From: Pseudomonas canadensis
GTDB lineage: Bacteria > Pseudomonadota > Gammaproteobacteria > Pseudomonadales > Pseudomonadaceae
Direction of reading: 5' to 3'
DNA: 64,000 nucleotides
Assembly (NCBI RefSeq): GCF_000503215.1
Contig: NZ_AYTD01000017.1
Location: 248,001 to 312,000 of the forward strand
Shown here: one piece after another, positions 26,563 through 35,646 of the stretch
How positions within the stretch are numbered: the stretch's first letter is position 1
Layout of the letters: each line of letters starts with the position of its first letter
Made by a program: the position numbers and the translations under genes
Notes under the pieces: model-generated
The model's database searches: none
What the model saw: only the letters and a program-made list of their open reading frames with translations
What the model was told of the DNA's origin: nothing

Positions 26563-27972
26563 ATGGATGCCCGCTCTACCGCTCTACACCCGGCTGCATG
26601 GGCGCTTTCCCTATTGGCGTTGGCCGGTTGCAGCTCGCTGCAAAAGCCTCAGGTGGACCCAGGCCTGGCACTCTTCAACGAAGCCATGACACTGCCGGCG
26701 CTCGACCACACCATCCTGCGCAACGGCGACAGGGTCGCGTACTCCGTCGATTTGCAGCAAAACCCGATCTCTGTGCAGTTCGACGCCTATTGCACACAAG
26801 GCCCTGGAAGGATGTTCTACCCCACGCGCTCGGGCCTGCGGGCATTTACTCCCTCACCGGCAACAGGCGTCGACCTGCCGACGGTACAGGCCCAACAACT
26901 GCAGCAAAGCGCTCAATTGCAGAGCGTATGCAAGGCACGCCCCGTCCCCGACTGGCGGATGCTGCAAACCTCTGCCGATCAGGGCTGGCTGCTGATCGAC
27001 CGTAACAGCGTGCAGCAGCAAAGCAGTCAGATATCCGCCTGGGTCGCACAGGATTACCTGCACTATCAGGTCGCCAAGAACGCATCGTTGTTTACTCAAC
27101 GGCAGGAGCGGCTGACGCTGGATTGCACACGACGCACCATCACGTTGATGAGCCAGTTCAACCTTGATGAAACGCGCCAGATGATCAACGGCGAAATCCG
27201 TCGACAATTCAAGCCGCAAGCCTTGGATCAAGCTTCCGGCAAACATGCCCAGCTCTTCAAGGCTCTGTGCCAGGCGCCGGTGGAGCTGACCCATTTACCC
27301 GCTTTCAAGGCGCGCCAGCCATTGCCACCCGTTGCCAGCGCAACCAATGCCAACCCGGCCGTGCTGGCGGCCATCCGAGCGCTCGGCCTGCCTGCGCCAA
27401 CCCGCACCCTGAGCGAGCTGGCGTATGACTATGACGCCGTGCTCTTCAACAACACCCGAGTGGGCGACCAGACCAAACAGGCATTTATCAGTGTCGACAA
27501 CGCATCCGGCCAGACACTGGTACAAACGCGCGACTCGGCACTCGGCTTTAACCAGGAGCTGACCTTCCAAGGCCTGTTTGATCTGGACAGCCAAGGTCTC
27601 GACCGCAAAACCGGCAGTGACAAGGTGAAGACCCGTCTCTTGGTTGGCCTGAGCTTTCAAGGCGATTGGCGTAACTTGCCCCTCGCCAGTGAGGTGAGCT
27701 ACACCCAGACATGGTCAAAATCCATCAACCCCGATGGCAGTCCTTCGTCAGAGACCAGTGAACCAAGAACCGTGACCTGCAAGGTCGCTCGGGAAATCCC
27801 GGCTGCCACCCTGACCCCGGACCTGAAGGGGCAAGCTCAGGTACTCGACTGCGTTCAGATGAAAGGTTGGACTTATCAGGCAGCCTATCTGAGCGACTAT
27901 GGGCTGTTCATCAAATTGCGTGAGAACGCGTTGGTTGCGCAATGGAACTGGCATCTGAAATCGGTGAAGTGA
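26563..27972 (+). CDS. Uncharacterised lipoprotein
   Basis: A 469-residue protein I do not recognise. The N-terminus has a hydrophobic stretch and the lipobox LAGC with C23, so it should be lipid-modified; the next residues are Ser-Ser, which favours outer-membrane sorting under the usual +2 rule. The mature part has no membrane helix, contains scattered cysteines that could pair in the periplasm, and reads as beta-rich. An aaggaac ribosome-binding site precedes the ATG. It forms its own transcript between two near-identical terminators. Function is unknown. Confidence 0.8.
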   Translation: MDARSTALHPAAWALSLLALAGCSSLQKPQVDPGLALFNEAMTLPALDHTILRNGDRVAYSVDLQQNPISVQFDAYCTQGPGRMFYPTRSGLRAFTPSPATGVDLPTVQAQQLQQSAQLQSVCKARPVPDWRMLQTSADQGWLLIDRNSVQQQSSQISAWVAQDYLHYQVAKNASLFTQRQERLTLDCTRRTITLMSQFNLDETRQMINGEIRRQFKPQALDQASGKHAQLFKALCQAPVELTHLPAFKARQPLPPVASATNANPAVLAAIRALGLPAPTRTLSELAYDYDAVLFNNTRVGDQTKQAFISVDNASGQTLVQTRDSALGFNQELTFQGLFDLDSQGLDRKTGSDKVKTRLLVGLSFQGDWRNLPLASEVSYTQTWSKSINPDGSPSSETSEPRTVTCKVAREIPAATLTPDLKGQAQVLDCVQMKGWTYQAAYLSDYGLFIKLRENALVAQWNWHLKSVK

Positions 27973-28003
27973 CGCGCGATAGCGTGGCTTGTTTGAGCCT
28001 ATG

Positions 28004-28034
28004 AAAATGCCCCGCCACGTGGGGGGCATTTTTA
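28004..28034. terminator. Bidirectional hairpin terminator
   Basis: Hairpin aaaatgccccgcc-acg-tggggggcatttt between the convergent lipoprotein gene and the TonB-receptor gene. A and T runs on the two sides allow use from either direction. One mismatch is present in the stem. Confidence 0.8.
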
Positions 28035-28046
28035 TTCCGGTTGCAC

Positions 28047-30494
28047 TCAGAACTGCGGCGTGTAGGTCATGGTGAACATCACATTGCGCGGGTCGCCATA
28101 GTAGTTGCTGCCCCAGTTCGCGTTGTAAGCCGGGATGTAGTACTTCTTGTCGAACATATTGTTCAGGTTCGCCGCGACGGTGAATTCCTGGTTGATCTTG
28201 TAGGCCACCCGCGAATCCCACAAGGCATTGCCGGGCACGCTGAATGTGCGGTCATAGGCGACGGTGCTGCTTTGCGCGGTCACACCGGCGCCGACACTGA
28301 CGTCGCTCCAGTCCCCCGGCAACTGGTAGTCACCCCAGACCTTGAGCAGGTGCTTGGGCGTCCAGGTGCTGAAGATCTTGCCTTCGTAAGTGTCGTCCTT
28401 GATGAATTTTGTGGTGTTGTAGGTGTAGCTGGAAACCAGTTGCAGGCCCGGCAGCACCTCACCGCTCAAGGTGGCCTCGAAGCCCTGGCTGCGAACCTTG
28501 CCGGACGCGAGCGAGCAGTACCAGCCGCCACAAACCTTGCCGCCTTGCAGGTCTTGAGCCGCACGGTTTTCCTGGTCATAGCGGAAGACCGCGAACGACG
28601 TATTGAGGCGGCCATCCGCCAGTTCGCCTTTCAGGCCCAGCTCGTAGTTCTGGCCCTCAATGGGCTTGAGCACGGTCAATGAGGTGGTCAGGTTGGTTTG
28701 GGGCTCAAAGGCGTCGGTATAGCTGGCATAGGCCGACCATTGCTCGTTGAGCGCATAAACCAGGCCGGCGTAGGGCGTGACGTGACCATTGCTTTGCGTG
28801 GTGCTGCTGGTCGGCTCGCCGTACACCCCCCTGGCACCGCTCTCGTCCTTATAGGAATAGTCATACCAACTGGTACGTGCACCGAGGATCAACGTCAGCG
28901 GGTCCAGTACTTGGACGCGCCAGGTGCCATAAATCCCCTTCTGGCGAATGTCATACCAGCTCTTCGTCGCATTCCCTGCCTGGAACAACTGGTTCCTGTC
29001 GCGCTGCGGACGGTTGTGGTCGATATTGAAGATATCCGCCCCCGGCGTCGCCGCGCGCGCCCAGAAATCATCTGTGGTGAGTTTGGAATAGTTGGCGCCC
29101 AGCACCATCTCCTGCCGCAACCCCAGGCCTTCGAACTTACCGTCGACATACACGTCCACACCGCGACTCTTGGTGTTGAAATCAGTGACCCAGTCCACGT
29201 AACGCACGGTGCCGGTGTCACCGGGATTGGGGATGGTGTCCCACGTGGCCTGGTAGGTCGCGTCGTTGTGCTCATCCATGGCCACCAGAGCAGCCTTCAC
29301 TTTCCAGTCATCGTTGAAGCGATGCTCGATATCGGCAAACACCTGGGTCTGGTTATTGACGTTACGGTTCCAACTGGCGCCGACAAAGGTCGAGCGCGAA
29401 AGGCCGATATCGCTGCCGTTGGCATACCGGGGCAGCGACATGAAGTTGGGCCGCGAGTGCCCCTTCTGGTTGCTGATGCCCACGCCGACGGTGGTGTCTG
29501 GCGTGAAGTCGTAGTCCACCGCGGCATAAACCGTCTGGTTCCAACCGCCGGCGTAATCGACAAAAGAATCGGTCGTGTCGTAATCAGCCACAAAACGGCC
29601 GCGCAAGGTGCCTTCGGTATTGAGCGGGCCACCCGCGTCCACTTGTGTGCCGTAGTGGTCCCAGGAACCGGCCTTGGCAGTGACGGTGACGGTCGGCGCC
29701 TGTTGCCCGCGCTTGCGCACCAGGTTCATCGTGCCGCCGGGGCTGTTCGCGCCCTGCAGCAAGGCGGCCGGACCACGCAAGGTTTCCACGCGGTCATAGA
29801 TCGCCATGTTTTCGGTGAGGTAGCTGCCCAGCGCGTAGGTGTTGCGCGGGATGCCGACGCCGTCGTATTGCAGGGTGCCGACCTCAAAACCACGGGAGAA
29901 GATAAACATGCCAGGGCCAGGGGACTTGGTCGCCGTCAGGCCGGGGGTGCGCTTGACCACTTCGGAGAGTTTGGTGGTGTTCTGGTCGTCCATCTGCTTG
30001 CGGGTCATGACGCTGACCGATTGCGGGATGTCCTTGAGCTTTTGCTCGCCTTTGCCGAGGGTCACGGCACCGGTGGTGTAGGAGCCGGTGCCTTCGGTGG
30101 TCGCCCCCAAGCGTTCAGCGCTGATGGTGGTGGCACCGACTTCGAGAGCGCCGCCGGTGTCCACGCGTTTTTCCAGGGTGACGGTATCGGCGTTGATAAA
30201 CGCCGCGCTCAGCCCAGTGCCGCCGAGCAGTTGCCCCAAGGCTTCACGTTGGCCCAGATTGCCACTCACCCCCGGCGACACCACCCCTTGGGTCAATTCA
30301 CCACTCACCAACACCTGCACCCGTGTCACCGCCGAAAAAGCTGCCAGCGCACCGTCCAGGCTCTGCCCTGGAATATCAAAACGGTAGGTCTGTGCCTGAA
30401 TGGTCTCAGCGGCCTGCAAGTACAGCGGTGCGGTGCCGCAGGCCAAGGAAATGGCCAGTGCCAGCAAGGGCCGTGCGGCGTATCGGTGTGCCAT
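28047..30494 (-). CDS. TonB-dependent transducer/siderophore receptor with STN domain
   Basis: An 815-residue outer-membrane receptor. A signal peptide (about 1-29) is followed by an STN signalling domain (about 35-108, RFDIPGQSLDGALAAF...), a plug domain (KDIPQSVSVMTRKQMDDQN) and a beta-barrel ending in aromatic QF. The STN domain lets ligand binding be signalled to the FecR-like anti-sigma factor encoded just upstream. The ATG at 30494 gives a clean signal peptide; a longer start adds 15 residues. The ligand is probably a ferric siderophore, but which one cannot be told. Confidence 0.93.
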   Translation of the reverse strand: MAHRYAARPLLALAISLACGTAPLYLQAAETIQAQTYRFDIPGQSLDGALAAFSAVTRVQVLVSGELTQGVVSPGVSGNLGQREALGQLLGGTGLSAAFINADTVTLEKRVDTGGALEVGATTISAERLGATTEGTGSYTTGAVTLGKGEQKLKDIPQSVSVMTRKQMDDQNTTKLSEVVKRTPGLTATKSPGPGMFIFSRGFEVGTLQYDGVGIPRNTYALGSYLTENMAIYDRVETLRGPAALLQGANSPGGTMNLVRKRGQQAPTVTVTAKAGSWDHYGTQVDAGGPLNTEGTLRGRFVADYDTTDSFVDYAGGWNQTVYAAVDYDFTPDTTVGVGISNQKGHSRPNFMSLPRYANGSDIGLSRSTFVGASWNRNVNNQTQVFADIEHRFNDDWKVKAALVAMDEHNDATYQATWDTIPNPGDTGTVRYVDWVTDFNTKSRGVDVYVDGKFEGLGLRQEMVLGANYSKLTTDDFWARAATPGADIFNIDHNRPQRDRNQLFQAGNATKSWYDIRQKGIYGTWRVQVLDPLTLILGARTSWYDYSYKDESGARGVYGEPTSSTTQSNGHVTPYAGLVYALNEQWSAYASYTDAFEPQTNLTTSLTVLKPIEGQNYELGLKGELADGRLNTSFAVFRYDQENRAAQDLQGGKVCGGWYCSLASGKVRSQGFEATLSGEVLPGLQLVSSYTYNTTKFIKDDTYEGKIFSTWTPKHLLKVWGDYQLPGDWSDVSVGAGVTAQSSTVAYDRTFSVPGNALWDSRVAYKINQEFTVAANLNNMFDKKYYIPAYNANWGSNYYGDPRNVMFTMTYTPQF

Positions 30495-30574
30495 GGATGA
30501 AGCTCCCCGGTGCAAAAAAGTCTGTGATCGGCGCCGCACTACTTGAGAGTGCTTACTATTTACGCCTCAGTGAT

Positions 30575-30603
30575 CAAGGACGATGGCTCGCGGGGAAACC
30601 CTG
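30575..30603 (-). promoter_or_regulatory. Possible FecI-type ECF promoter of the receptor gene
   Basis: On the minus strand AGGGTTTCC is followed about 17 bp later by CGTCCTT, resembling iron-starvation ECF promoters as I remember them. It lies about 80 bp upstream of the receptor ATG. The match is from memory and weak. Confidence 0.3.
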
Positions 30604-30626
30604 AAACTATTTTGAAAAAGTTGTCG

Positions 30627-31574
30627 TCAGGACGCTTTGCCTTCGCGCAACACCAGCAAATACGGGGTGTAGTGCTCGGCGTGCAGGTTGAGGGTGTATT
30701 CCAGCGCCTTGATCACGGCGTCGGGTTTGTCGATCTCGAACACGCCGGACACCACGCGATTGCGCAGCGCATCGCCCATCACCAGAGTCTTGCCGGGCCA
30801 GTAGCGATTCAACTCGCTGACCACTTCCGACAGCGGCTGCTGGCGGAACACCAGTTGCCGTTGGCGCCAGGCGAAACCGCTGGCCGGGTCGAAGCCATGT
30901 ACCTCTGCGAGGTGCTGGTCCTGATACTCCACCGCCCGGCCTGGCTCCAGGTAGACCGGCTCACCACTGCCCGCACTGACCTGCACCTTGCCCTGAGCCA
31001 CCTGCACACGCGTCTGTGCATCACGCCGCGCCACGCTGAATTGGGTGCCGACCACCTTCACCCAGCCATCGCCGGACTGCACCACGAAAGGCCGCGCCGG
31101 GTCCTTGGTCACGCTGAAAAACCCTTCACCACGCAGCAGACGAATCTGACGCTCACCGCCGCTCATGCGCACTTGAATCGCGCTGTCAGTGTTGAGTTGC
31201 AACTGGGAGCCGTCGGCCAGTTCGACAGTGCGCGATTCGCCGGTGCGGGTGGCGTAGTCCGCGCGCAGGCGGTCGAGCCAGGGTGTGTTCTGCACGGCCA
31301 GGCCCACTGACAGCAATATGGCAGCGGCATATGCCCAACGGCGCGCAGGCTGGCGCCAGGCAGCCTGTTCGGCGCGGCGGATCACCCGCGCCGGTTCACG
31401 CAAACCGCCGAGCATGGCCTGCACTTCCTGCCAAGCGTCATCCTGTGGCTGGCCCTGCCCAAGCCAGGCGGCAAAGGCGTCCATTTCGGCTGCCGTGACA
31501 TCTTCGGCCTGTAGGCGGAAATACCAGCCAGACGCTTCTTCGAACAATTCGTCGGCAGTGGGTGTGGCGGTCAT
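30627..31574 (-). CDS. FecR-family anti-sigma/transmembrane sensor
   Basis: A 315-residue FecR-like protein: a cytoplasmic N-terminal domain (DUF4880-like, about 8-55) that binds the sigma factor, one membrane helix (about 79-95), a FecR periplasmic domain starting near VELADGSQLQLNTDS (about 117-131) and a C-terminal secretin/TonB-like domain that touches the receptor's STN domain. Its ATG overlaps the stop of the sigma gene (ATGA), and the receptor gene follows after about 130 bp, the classic FecI-FecR-FecA order. Confidence 0.93.
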   Translation of the reverse strand: MTATPTADELFEEASGWYFRLQAEDVTAAEMDAFAAWLGQGQPQDDAWQEVQAMLGGLREPARVIRRAEQAAWRQPARRWAYAAAILLSVGLAVQNTPWLDRLRADYATRTGESRTVELADGSQLQLNTDSAIQVRMSGGERQIRLLRGEGFFSVTKDPARPFVVQSGDGWVKVVGTQFSVARRDAQTRVQVAQGKVQVSAGSGEPVYLEPGRAVEYQDQHLAEVHGFDPASGFAWRQRQLVFRQQPLSEVVSELNRYWPGKTLVMGDALRNRVVSGVFEIDKPDAVIKALEYTLNLHAEHYTPYLLVLREGKAS

Positions 31575-32104
31575 GACCGACGTCCTTGTGTGTCGCTGGC
31601 GAGCCGCGTCTTGATGTAGGCGCGGCATTCAATCAAGGCGCGACGCAATTGGTATTCCACGCTGCGCGGGGTGATCGACAGTCGCTCGCCAATCTCGCGG
31701 TAGGAAAGTTCGTCGACATGATAGAGCAGGAAGATCTGCCGAGTCGCCTCGGGCAACGCCAGGATAGCGTCCTGCATCAGTTGCTCCTGCTGATAGGCAG
31801 CCAATTGCTCATCGGCGCCAGGATTGCTGCAAGGCAATTCTTCACTGGGTTCACCGGCATCCAGGCGCTCGCGGCGGATGGCCTGGCGTTGGTGATCACG
31901 CACCAGGTTGCTGGCGATGGTGAAAAGGAAGGCTGGGAGGTTGTCGATCTTCTCGCCGGAATCCAGGCGCGCCAGGCGCAGGAACGATTCCTGGGTCAAG
32001 TCAGCGGCCACCTGAGCGCTGCCCGTGCGACGGGTGACGAAGGCCTCGAGGGCTTTCTTCTGCTCCGCGAACAGGCGCGCGATCTGCGAATTCCAGGAGG
32101 ACAC
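31571..32104 (-). CDS. ECF sigma factor, FecI (iron-starvation) family
   Basis: A 177-residue ECF sigma factor with region 2 (QVAADLTQESFLRLAR) and region 4 (LSYREIGERLSITPRSVEYQLRRAL). It should transcribe the downstream receptor gene when the FecR-like sensor signals ligand at the surface. It starts with GTG at 32104. A Fur-box-like sequence about 70 bp upstream fits iron-regulated expression. Confidence 0.92.
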   Translation of the reverse strand: MSSWNSQIARLFAEQKKALEAFVTRRTGSAQVAADLTQESFLRLARLDSGEKIDNLPAFLFTIASNLVRDHQRQAIRRERLDAGEPSEELPCSNPGADEQLAAYQQEQLMQDAILALPEATRQIFLLYHVDELSYREIGERLSITPRSVEYQLRRALIECRAYIKTRLASDTQGRRS

Positions 32105-32170
32105 AGCACTACCTTGAGAAGAACGGACGGTTCAGGAAGTGCGCACGCTAGCAGAGGATGAGATTGGTTC

Positions 32171-32189
32171 GCAATTGATATCTATTTTG
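32171..32189. promoter_or_regulatory. Candidate Fur box upstream of the FecI-type sigma gene
   Basis: gcaattgatatctattttg matches 11 of 19 positions of the classic Fur box, including the TGATA core and the right-hand ATT. It lies 67 bp upstream of the sigma start, where a repressor would act. Match counted by eye. Confidence 0.4.
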
Positions 32190-32197
32190 CCGACCTC

Positions 32198-32282
32198 TGT
32201 AGGAGCCGGCTTACCGGCGATGACGGCCTTGAGTCTTGCATTGATCTCACTGACGCCATCGCCGGCAAGCCGGGCTCCTACA
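32198..32282. repeat. REPIN, tgtaggagccggcttgccggcgat type
   Basis: Arms tgtaggagccggcttaccgg (32198) and gccggcaagccgggctcctaca (ending 32282). It lies between the phosphatase stop at 32296 and the sigma-gene promoter. Confidence 0.85.
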
Positions 32283-32295
32283 AGGTTGCGTCGGG

Positions 32296-33354
32296 CTACT
32301 GGATTTCGTCAGGCTTGACGATCACCCAGTTCTTGTCCGCCGTCACCGGCAACCCTTCCTTGGCCTGCGCCGCCGCATGCTTGGCGATCATGCCGTTCAG
32401 TTGGGTCATGTATTTGTCCTTGCGGTTGATCCACAGGTGGATGCCGCCCTTGGCCACATCCACATCGTGGAACAGCATGTAGCCATCGCTGGTCGGCGTG
32501 TCGCCACCTACCAATACCGGTTTTTTCCACTCGTCGATGTAGGTGAGGATTGCCGCGTGCTTGCCCGCCATCCAGGTCGCCGGGGTCCACAGGTAAGGGG
32601 TGAGTTCCAGGCCGAGGTTGGCCTTCTCGTCATATTTGCCGGCGGTGATCTGTTTGCGTGCGGTGGTCAGTTCGCCGGTCTTGCGGTCCTTGAGCAGGGT
32701 GGTCACGCCGATGACGTTCTCGGGTTTGACGTTGTAGCCGTACTTCGGATCGGCGGCGACCATGCGCACCAGTTCTTCCGAGGCGGCGGTCATCACATAC
32801 ACCTCGATGCCGTTTTCCATCAGCTTGTTGTACAGCTCGGCCTGGCCGGTGAAGACTTTCGGCGGTTGCACCTCGGACTTCTTCACCACATCGCCTTCGA
32901 AATAGCTGACGGGCACGGGCTTGCCGGAGGCCATCAGCTCATCGACCTGCACTTTGAGTTCCTTGAGGGTGAACCCCGAAAACACCTGGGCGACCCACGG
33001 ATAGCAGACCATGTCGTCCACTTCGCAGAGGCGATAGTAGTAACTGAACAGACTTTCCTTATGGTCGGCGGTGTCTTTGAAAGGCATAAGCTTGAGCGAC
33101 GGATCAAGGCTGTCGCGGGTGATCAGGCCTTTGTTTTCCATGTAGGGCAGCAGGGATTCTTCGAGGTCGTAGCGGTAACTGGTGTTGTCCATGTCGAACA
33201 CCGCGAAGTTACCCTTGTTGGCGTTGGCGGCGATCATTTCGTTCAGTTGCTTGGCGGCGGGGGCCGGCCAGTGTTTCAACTCGGTGGCGGCCATGGTTTG
33301 GCCGGCAAGGCCAAGGCACAGCGCGGCGGCAAACAATCTCGAAGCGAGCTTCAT
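32296..33354 (-). CDS. Phosphorylcholine-phosphatase-like exported HAD hydrolase
   Basis: A 352-residue HAD phosphatase with a signal peptide ending QTMA/A (about 22), so it is periplasmic. The HAD motif I is FDMDNTSY (D54, D56), motif II is in VMTAASEE and motif IV in GGDTPTSDG. These match the arrangement described for P. aeruginosa PchP (DMDNT, SAA, GDTPDSD), which hydrolyses phosphorylcholine to choline and phosphate. I infer the same role. It diverges from the symporter gene across 241 bp. Confidence 0.82.
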   Translation of the reverse strand: MKLASRLFAAALCLGLAGQTMAATELKHWPAPAAKQLNEMIAANANKGNFAVFDMDNTSYRYDLEESLLPYMENKGLITRDSLDPSLKLMPFKDTADHKESLFSYYYRLCEVDDMVCYPWVAQVFSGFTLKELKVQVDELMASGKPVPVSYFEGDVVKKSEVQPPKVFTGQAELYNKLMENGIEVYVMTAASEELVRMVAADPKYGYNVKPENVIGVTTLLKDRKTGELTTARKQITAGKYDEKANLGLELTPYLWTPATWMAGKHAAILTYIDEWKKPVLVGGDTPTSDGYMLFHDVDVAKGGIHLWINRKDKYMTQLNGMIAKHAAAQAKEGLPVTADKNWVIVKPDEIQ

Positions 33355-33595
33355 ATGCGTTTTCTCCCTGAGTGAAAGACACCGACGCTAACAAATCCCT
33401 GTGACAGTTATCGCCCGAGCGCGACCGCTTGCGTCGTGATCGCGCCAACGGCATGTGCCTGAGCGTCAAACGCTTATTCCAAAAACGACAGTCACCATTC
33501 CATATCGGTATTAAATCAATATATTTCAAGCTGTTAGGCTTTCCGGTTCGCAATCGCAGGCTCACGCGATTGGCTGCCTTCTCAACGGAGCTTCA

Positions 33596-34987
33596 ATGAA
33601 TCTGCCCCTGATTCTCAACTTACTGGTGTTCGTGGCCCTGTTGCTGGGCCTGGCACAAACCCGTCGTACTAACTGGAGCCTCGCCAAGAAGGTCCTGTTC
33701 GCCCTCGTGCTCGGTGTGGTGTTCGGCACCGTTCTGCACACGATCTACGGCGATGGCAATCCGGTGCTCAAGGCCTCCATCGGCTGGTTCGATCTGGTCG
33801 GCAACGGCTACGTACAACTGCTGCAAATGATCGTGATCCCGCTGGTATTTGCCTCGATCCTCAGCGCTGTGGCCCGTCTGCACAACGCCTCGTCGCTGGG
33901 CAAGATCAGCTTCTTGACCATCGGCACGCTGCTGTTCACCACCGCAATTGCGGCGCTGATCGGTATCGGCCTGACCAACCTGTTCGGCCTCACCGCCGAA
34001 GGCCTGGTGGCCGGCACCCAGGAAATGGCGCGCCTGCAAGTGATCCAGAGTGATTACGCCGGCAAGGTTGCCGACCTGAATATCCCGCAACTGCTGCTGT
34101 CGTTCGTGCCGGCCAACCCGTTTGCCGACCTGGCCCGGGCCAAGCCGACCTCGATCATCAGCGTGGTGATTTTCGCCGCCTTCCTGGGGGTTGCCGCGCT
34201 GCAACTGCTCAAGGATGACGTGGAAAAAGGCCAGAAAGTGCTCAACGCGATCGACACCCTGCAAGCCTGGGTGATGCGTCTGGTGCGCCTGGTGATGAAG
34301 CTGACCCCGTACGGCGTATTGGCGCTGATGACCAAAGTGGTCGCCGGTTCCAACCTGCAAGACATCATCAAGCTCGGCAGTTTTGTCGTGGTCTCGTACC
34401 TGGCCCTGGGCCTGATGTTTGTGGTGCACGGCCTGCTGCTGTCCCTGGCCGGGATCAACCCGCTGCGTTTCTTCCGCAAAGTGTGGCCGGTGCTGACCTT
34501 TGCCTTCACCAGCCGCTCCAGCGCGGCGGCGATCCCGCTGAGCATTGAAGCGCAGACCCGTCGCCTGGGCATCCCACAGTCCATCGCCGGTTTCGCTGCC
34601 TCGTTTGGCGCGACCATCGGCCAGAACGGTTGCGCCGGTCTTTACCCTGCGATGTTGGCGGTGATGGTCGCGCCGACCGTAGGCATCAACCCGCTGGACC
34701 CGCTGTGGATCGCGACTTTGGTGGCGATTGTGACCTTGAGTTCCGCAGGCGTTGCCGGCGTGGGGGGCGGTGCAACCTTTGCCGCGCTGATCGTGCTGCC
34801 GGCCATGGGCTTGCCAGTGTCACTGGTGGCGCTGCTGATTTCCGTAGAGCCGCTGATCGACATGGGCCGTACGGCGCTGAACGTAAATGGCTCGATGACC
34901 GCCGGTGCGATCACCAGCCAGGTCATGGGGCAGACGGATAAGGCGTTGTTGAATGCGGATGAGCATGCTGAGTTAGCGCAGGCCTGA
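33596..34987 (+). CDS. Cation:amino-acid symporter, L-cystine (TcyP/YdjN) type
   Basis: A 463-residue member of the dicarboxylate/amino acid:cation symporter family. Family marks are FTSRSSAAAIPLSI (re-entrant hairpin 1), GATIGQNGCAGLYPAM and GVGGGATFAALIVLPAMG (hairpin 2). The sequence looks closest to the L-cystine transporters TcyP/YdjN rather than glutamate carriers, so sodium- or proton-driven cystine uptake is likely. A ggag ribosome-binding site precedes the ATG. It ends at a REPIN against the convergent folA. Confidence 0.87.
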   Translation: MNLPLILNLLVFVALLLGLAQTRRTNWSLAKKVLFALVLGVVFGTVLHTIYGDGNPVLKASIGWFDLVGNGYVQLLQMIVIPLVFASILSAVARLHNASSLGKISFLTIGTLLFTTAIAALIGIGLTNLFGLTAEGLVAGTQEMARLQVIQSDYAGKVADLNIPQLLLSFVPANPFADLARAKPTSIISVVIFAAFLGVAALQLLKDDVEKGQKVLNAIDTLQAWVMRLVRLVMKLTPYGVLALMTKVVAGSNLQDIIKLGSFVVVSYLALGLMFVVHGLLLSLAGINPLRFFRKVWPVLTFAFTSRSSAAAIPLSIEAQTRRLGIPQSIAGFAASFGATIGQNGCAGLYPAMLAVMVAPTVGINPLDPLWIATLVAIVTLSSAGVAGVGGGATFAALIVLPAMGLPVSLVALLISVEPLIDMGRTALNVNGSMTAGAITSQVMGQTDKALLNADEHAELAQA

Positions 34988-34990
34988 TAG

Positions 34991-35061
34991 ACCGCTATCG
35001 CCGGCAAGCCGGCTCCTACAGGGTAACGCAATCAACTGTAGGAGCCGGCTTGCCGGCGATG
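34991..35061. repeat. REPIN, tgtaggagccggcttgccggcgat type (inverted order)
   Basis: The same arm class as at 22864 but with cores facing outward: cgctatcgccggcaagccgg... then tgtaggagccggcttgccgg.... Only 17 bp separate the arms. It fills the gap between the convergent symporter and folA genes. Confidence 0.85.
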
Positions 35062-35064
35062 CTC

Positions 35065-35577
35065 CTAGGCCTTTTCCCAAACCTCGAAGTTATACGCCGG
35101 CTTATCTCCCTCAGCCGCATTCTCGACATTCGACACCAGCTTCCACTGCTTCGTATCAAACTCCGGAAACCAAGCATCCCCTTCCGGACTCAACGCCACC
35201 CGCGTCAAATACAGGCGATCCGCCTGCTCCAGCCCCTGCGCATACAATTGCGCACCGCCGATCAGCATCAGCTCGTCCACGCCTTGCGCCTTGGCCCATG
35301 CTTCAGCGCGCTCTACCGCCGCCTCCAGTGACGGAAAAACTTCCGCACCTTCAAGCGCCAGATCGGTCTGACGGCTAACCACGATGTTCAAGCGCCCCGG
35401 CAACGGTCGGCCCAGGGAATCCCAGGTCTTGCGCCCCATGATGATCGGCTTGCCAAGCGTGGTGGCCTTGAAATATTTGAAATCCCCCGGCAAATGCCAG
35501 GGCATGCTGTTGTCGACGCCGATCACACGGTTTTCACCGAGGGCTGCGATCAGGCTTAAAGGGAGAGTTTTTTTCAT
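35065..35577 (-). CDS. folA: Dihydrofolate reductase
   Basis: FolA reduces dihydrofolate to tetrahydrofolate with NADPH. The 170-residue protein has IAALGENRVIGVDNSMPWHLPGD, MGRKTWDSLGRPLPGRLNIV and LMLIGGAQLYAQGLEQADRLYLTRV segments in order, the standard trimethoprim-target enzyme. It is about 70 bp from, and divergent to, the DUF2868 gene. Confidence 0.97.
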   Translation of the reverse strand: MKKTLPLSLIAALGENRVIGVDNSMPWHLPGDFKYFKATTLGKPIIMGRKTWDSLGRPLPGRLNIVVSRQTDLALEGAEVFPSLEAAVERAEAWAKAQGVDELMLIGGAQLYAQGLEQADRLYLTRVALSPEGDAWFPEFDTKQWKLVSNVENAAEGDKPAYNFEVWEKA

Positions 35578-35646
35578 GGCGACGAGAATACCAGAGCCCC
35601 GAGCCAGGGGTTATGCTCCAGGCTCACAAACACAACAGGACTACGC

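Noticed and set aside
28698..30500. 600-codon plus-strand frame opposite the TonB receptor
   Set aside because: Antisense shadow of the receptor; no start signal or family features.
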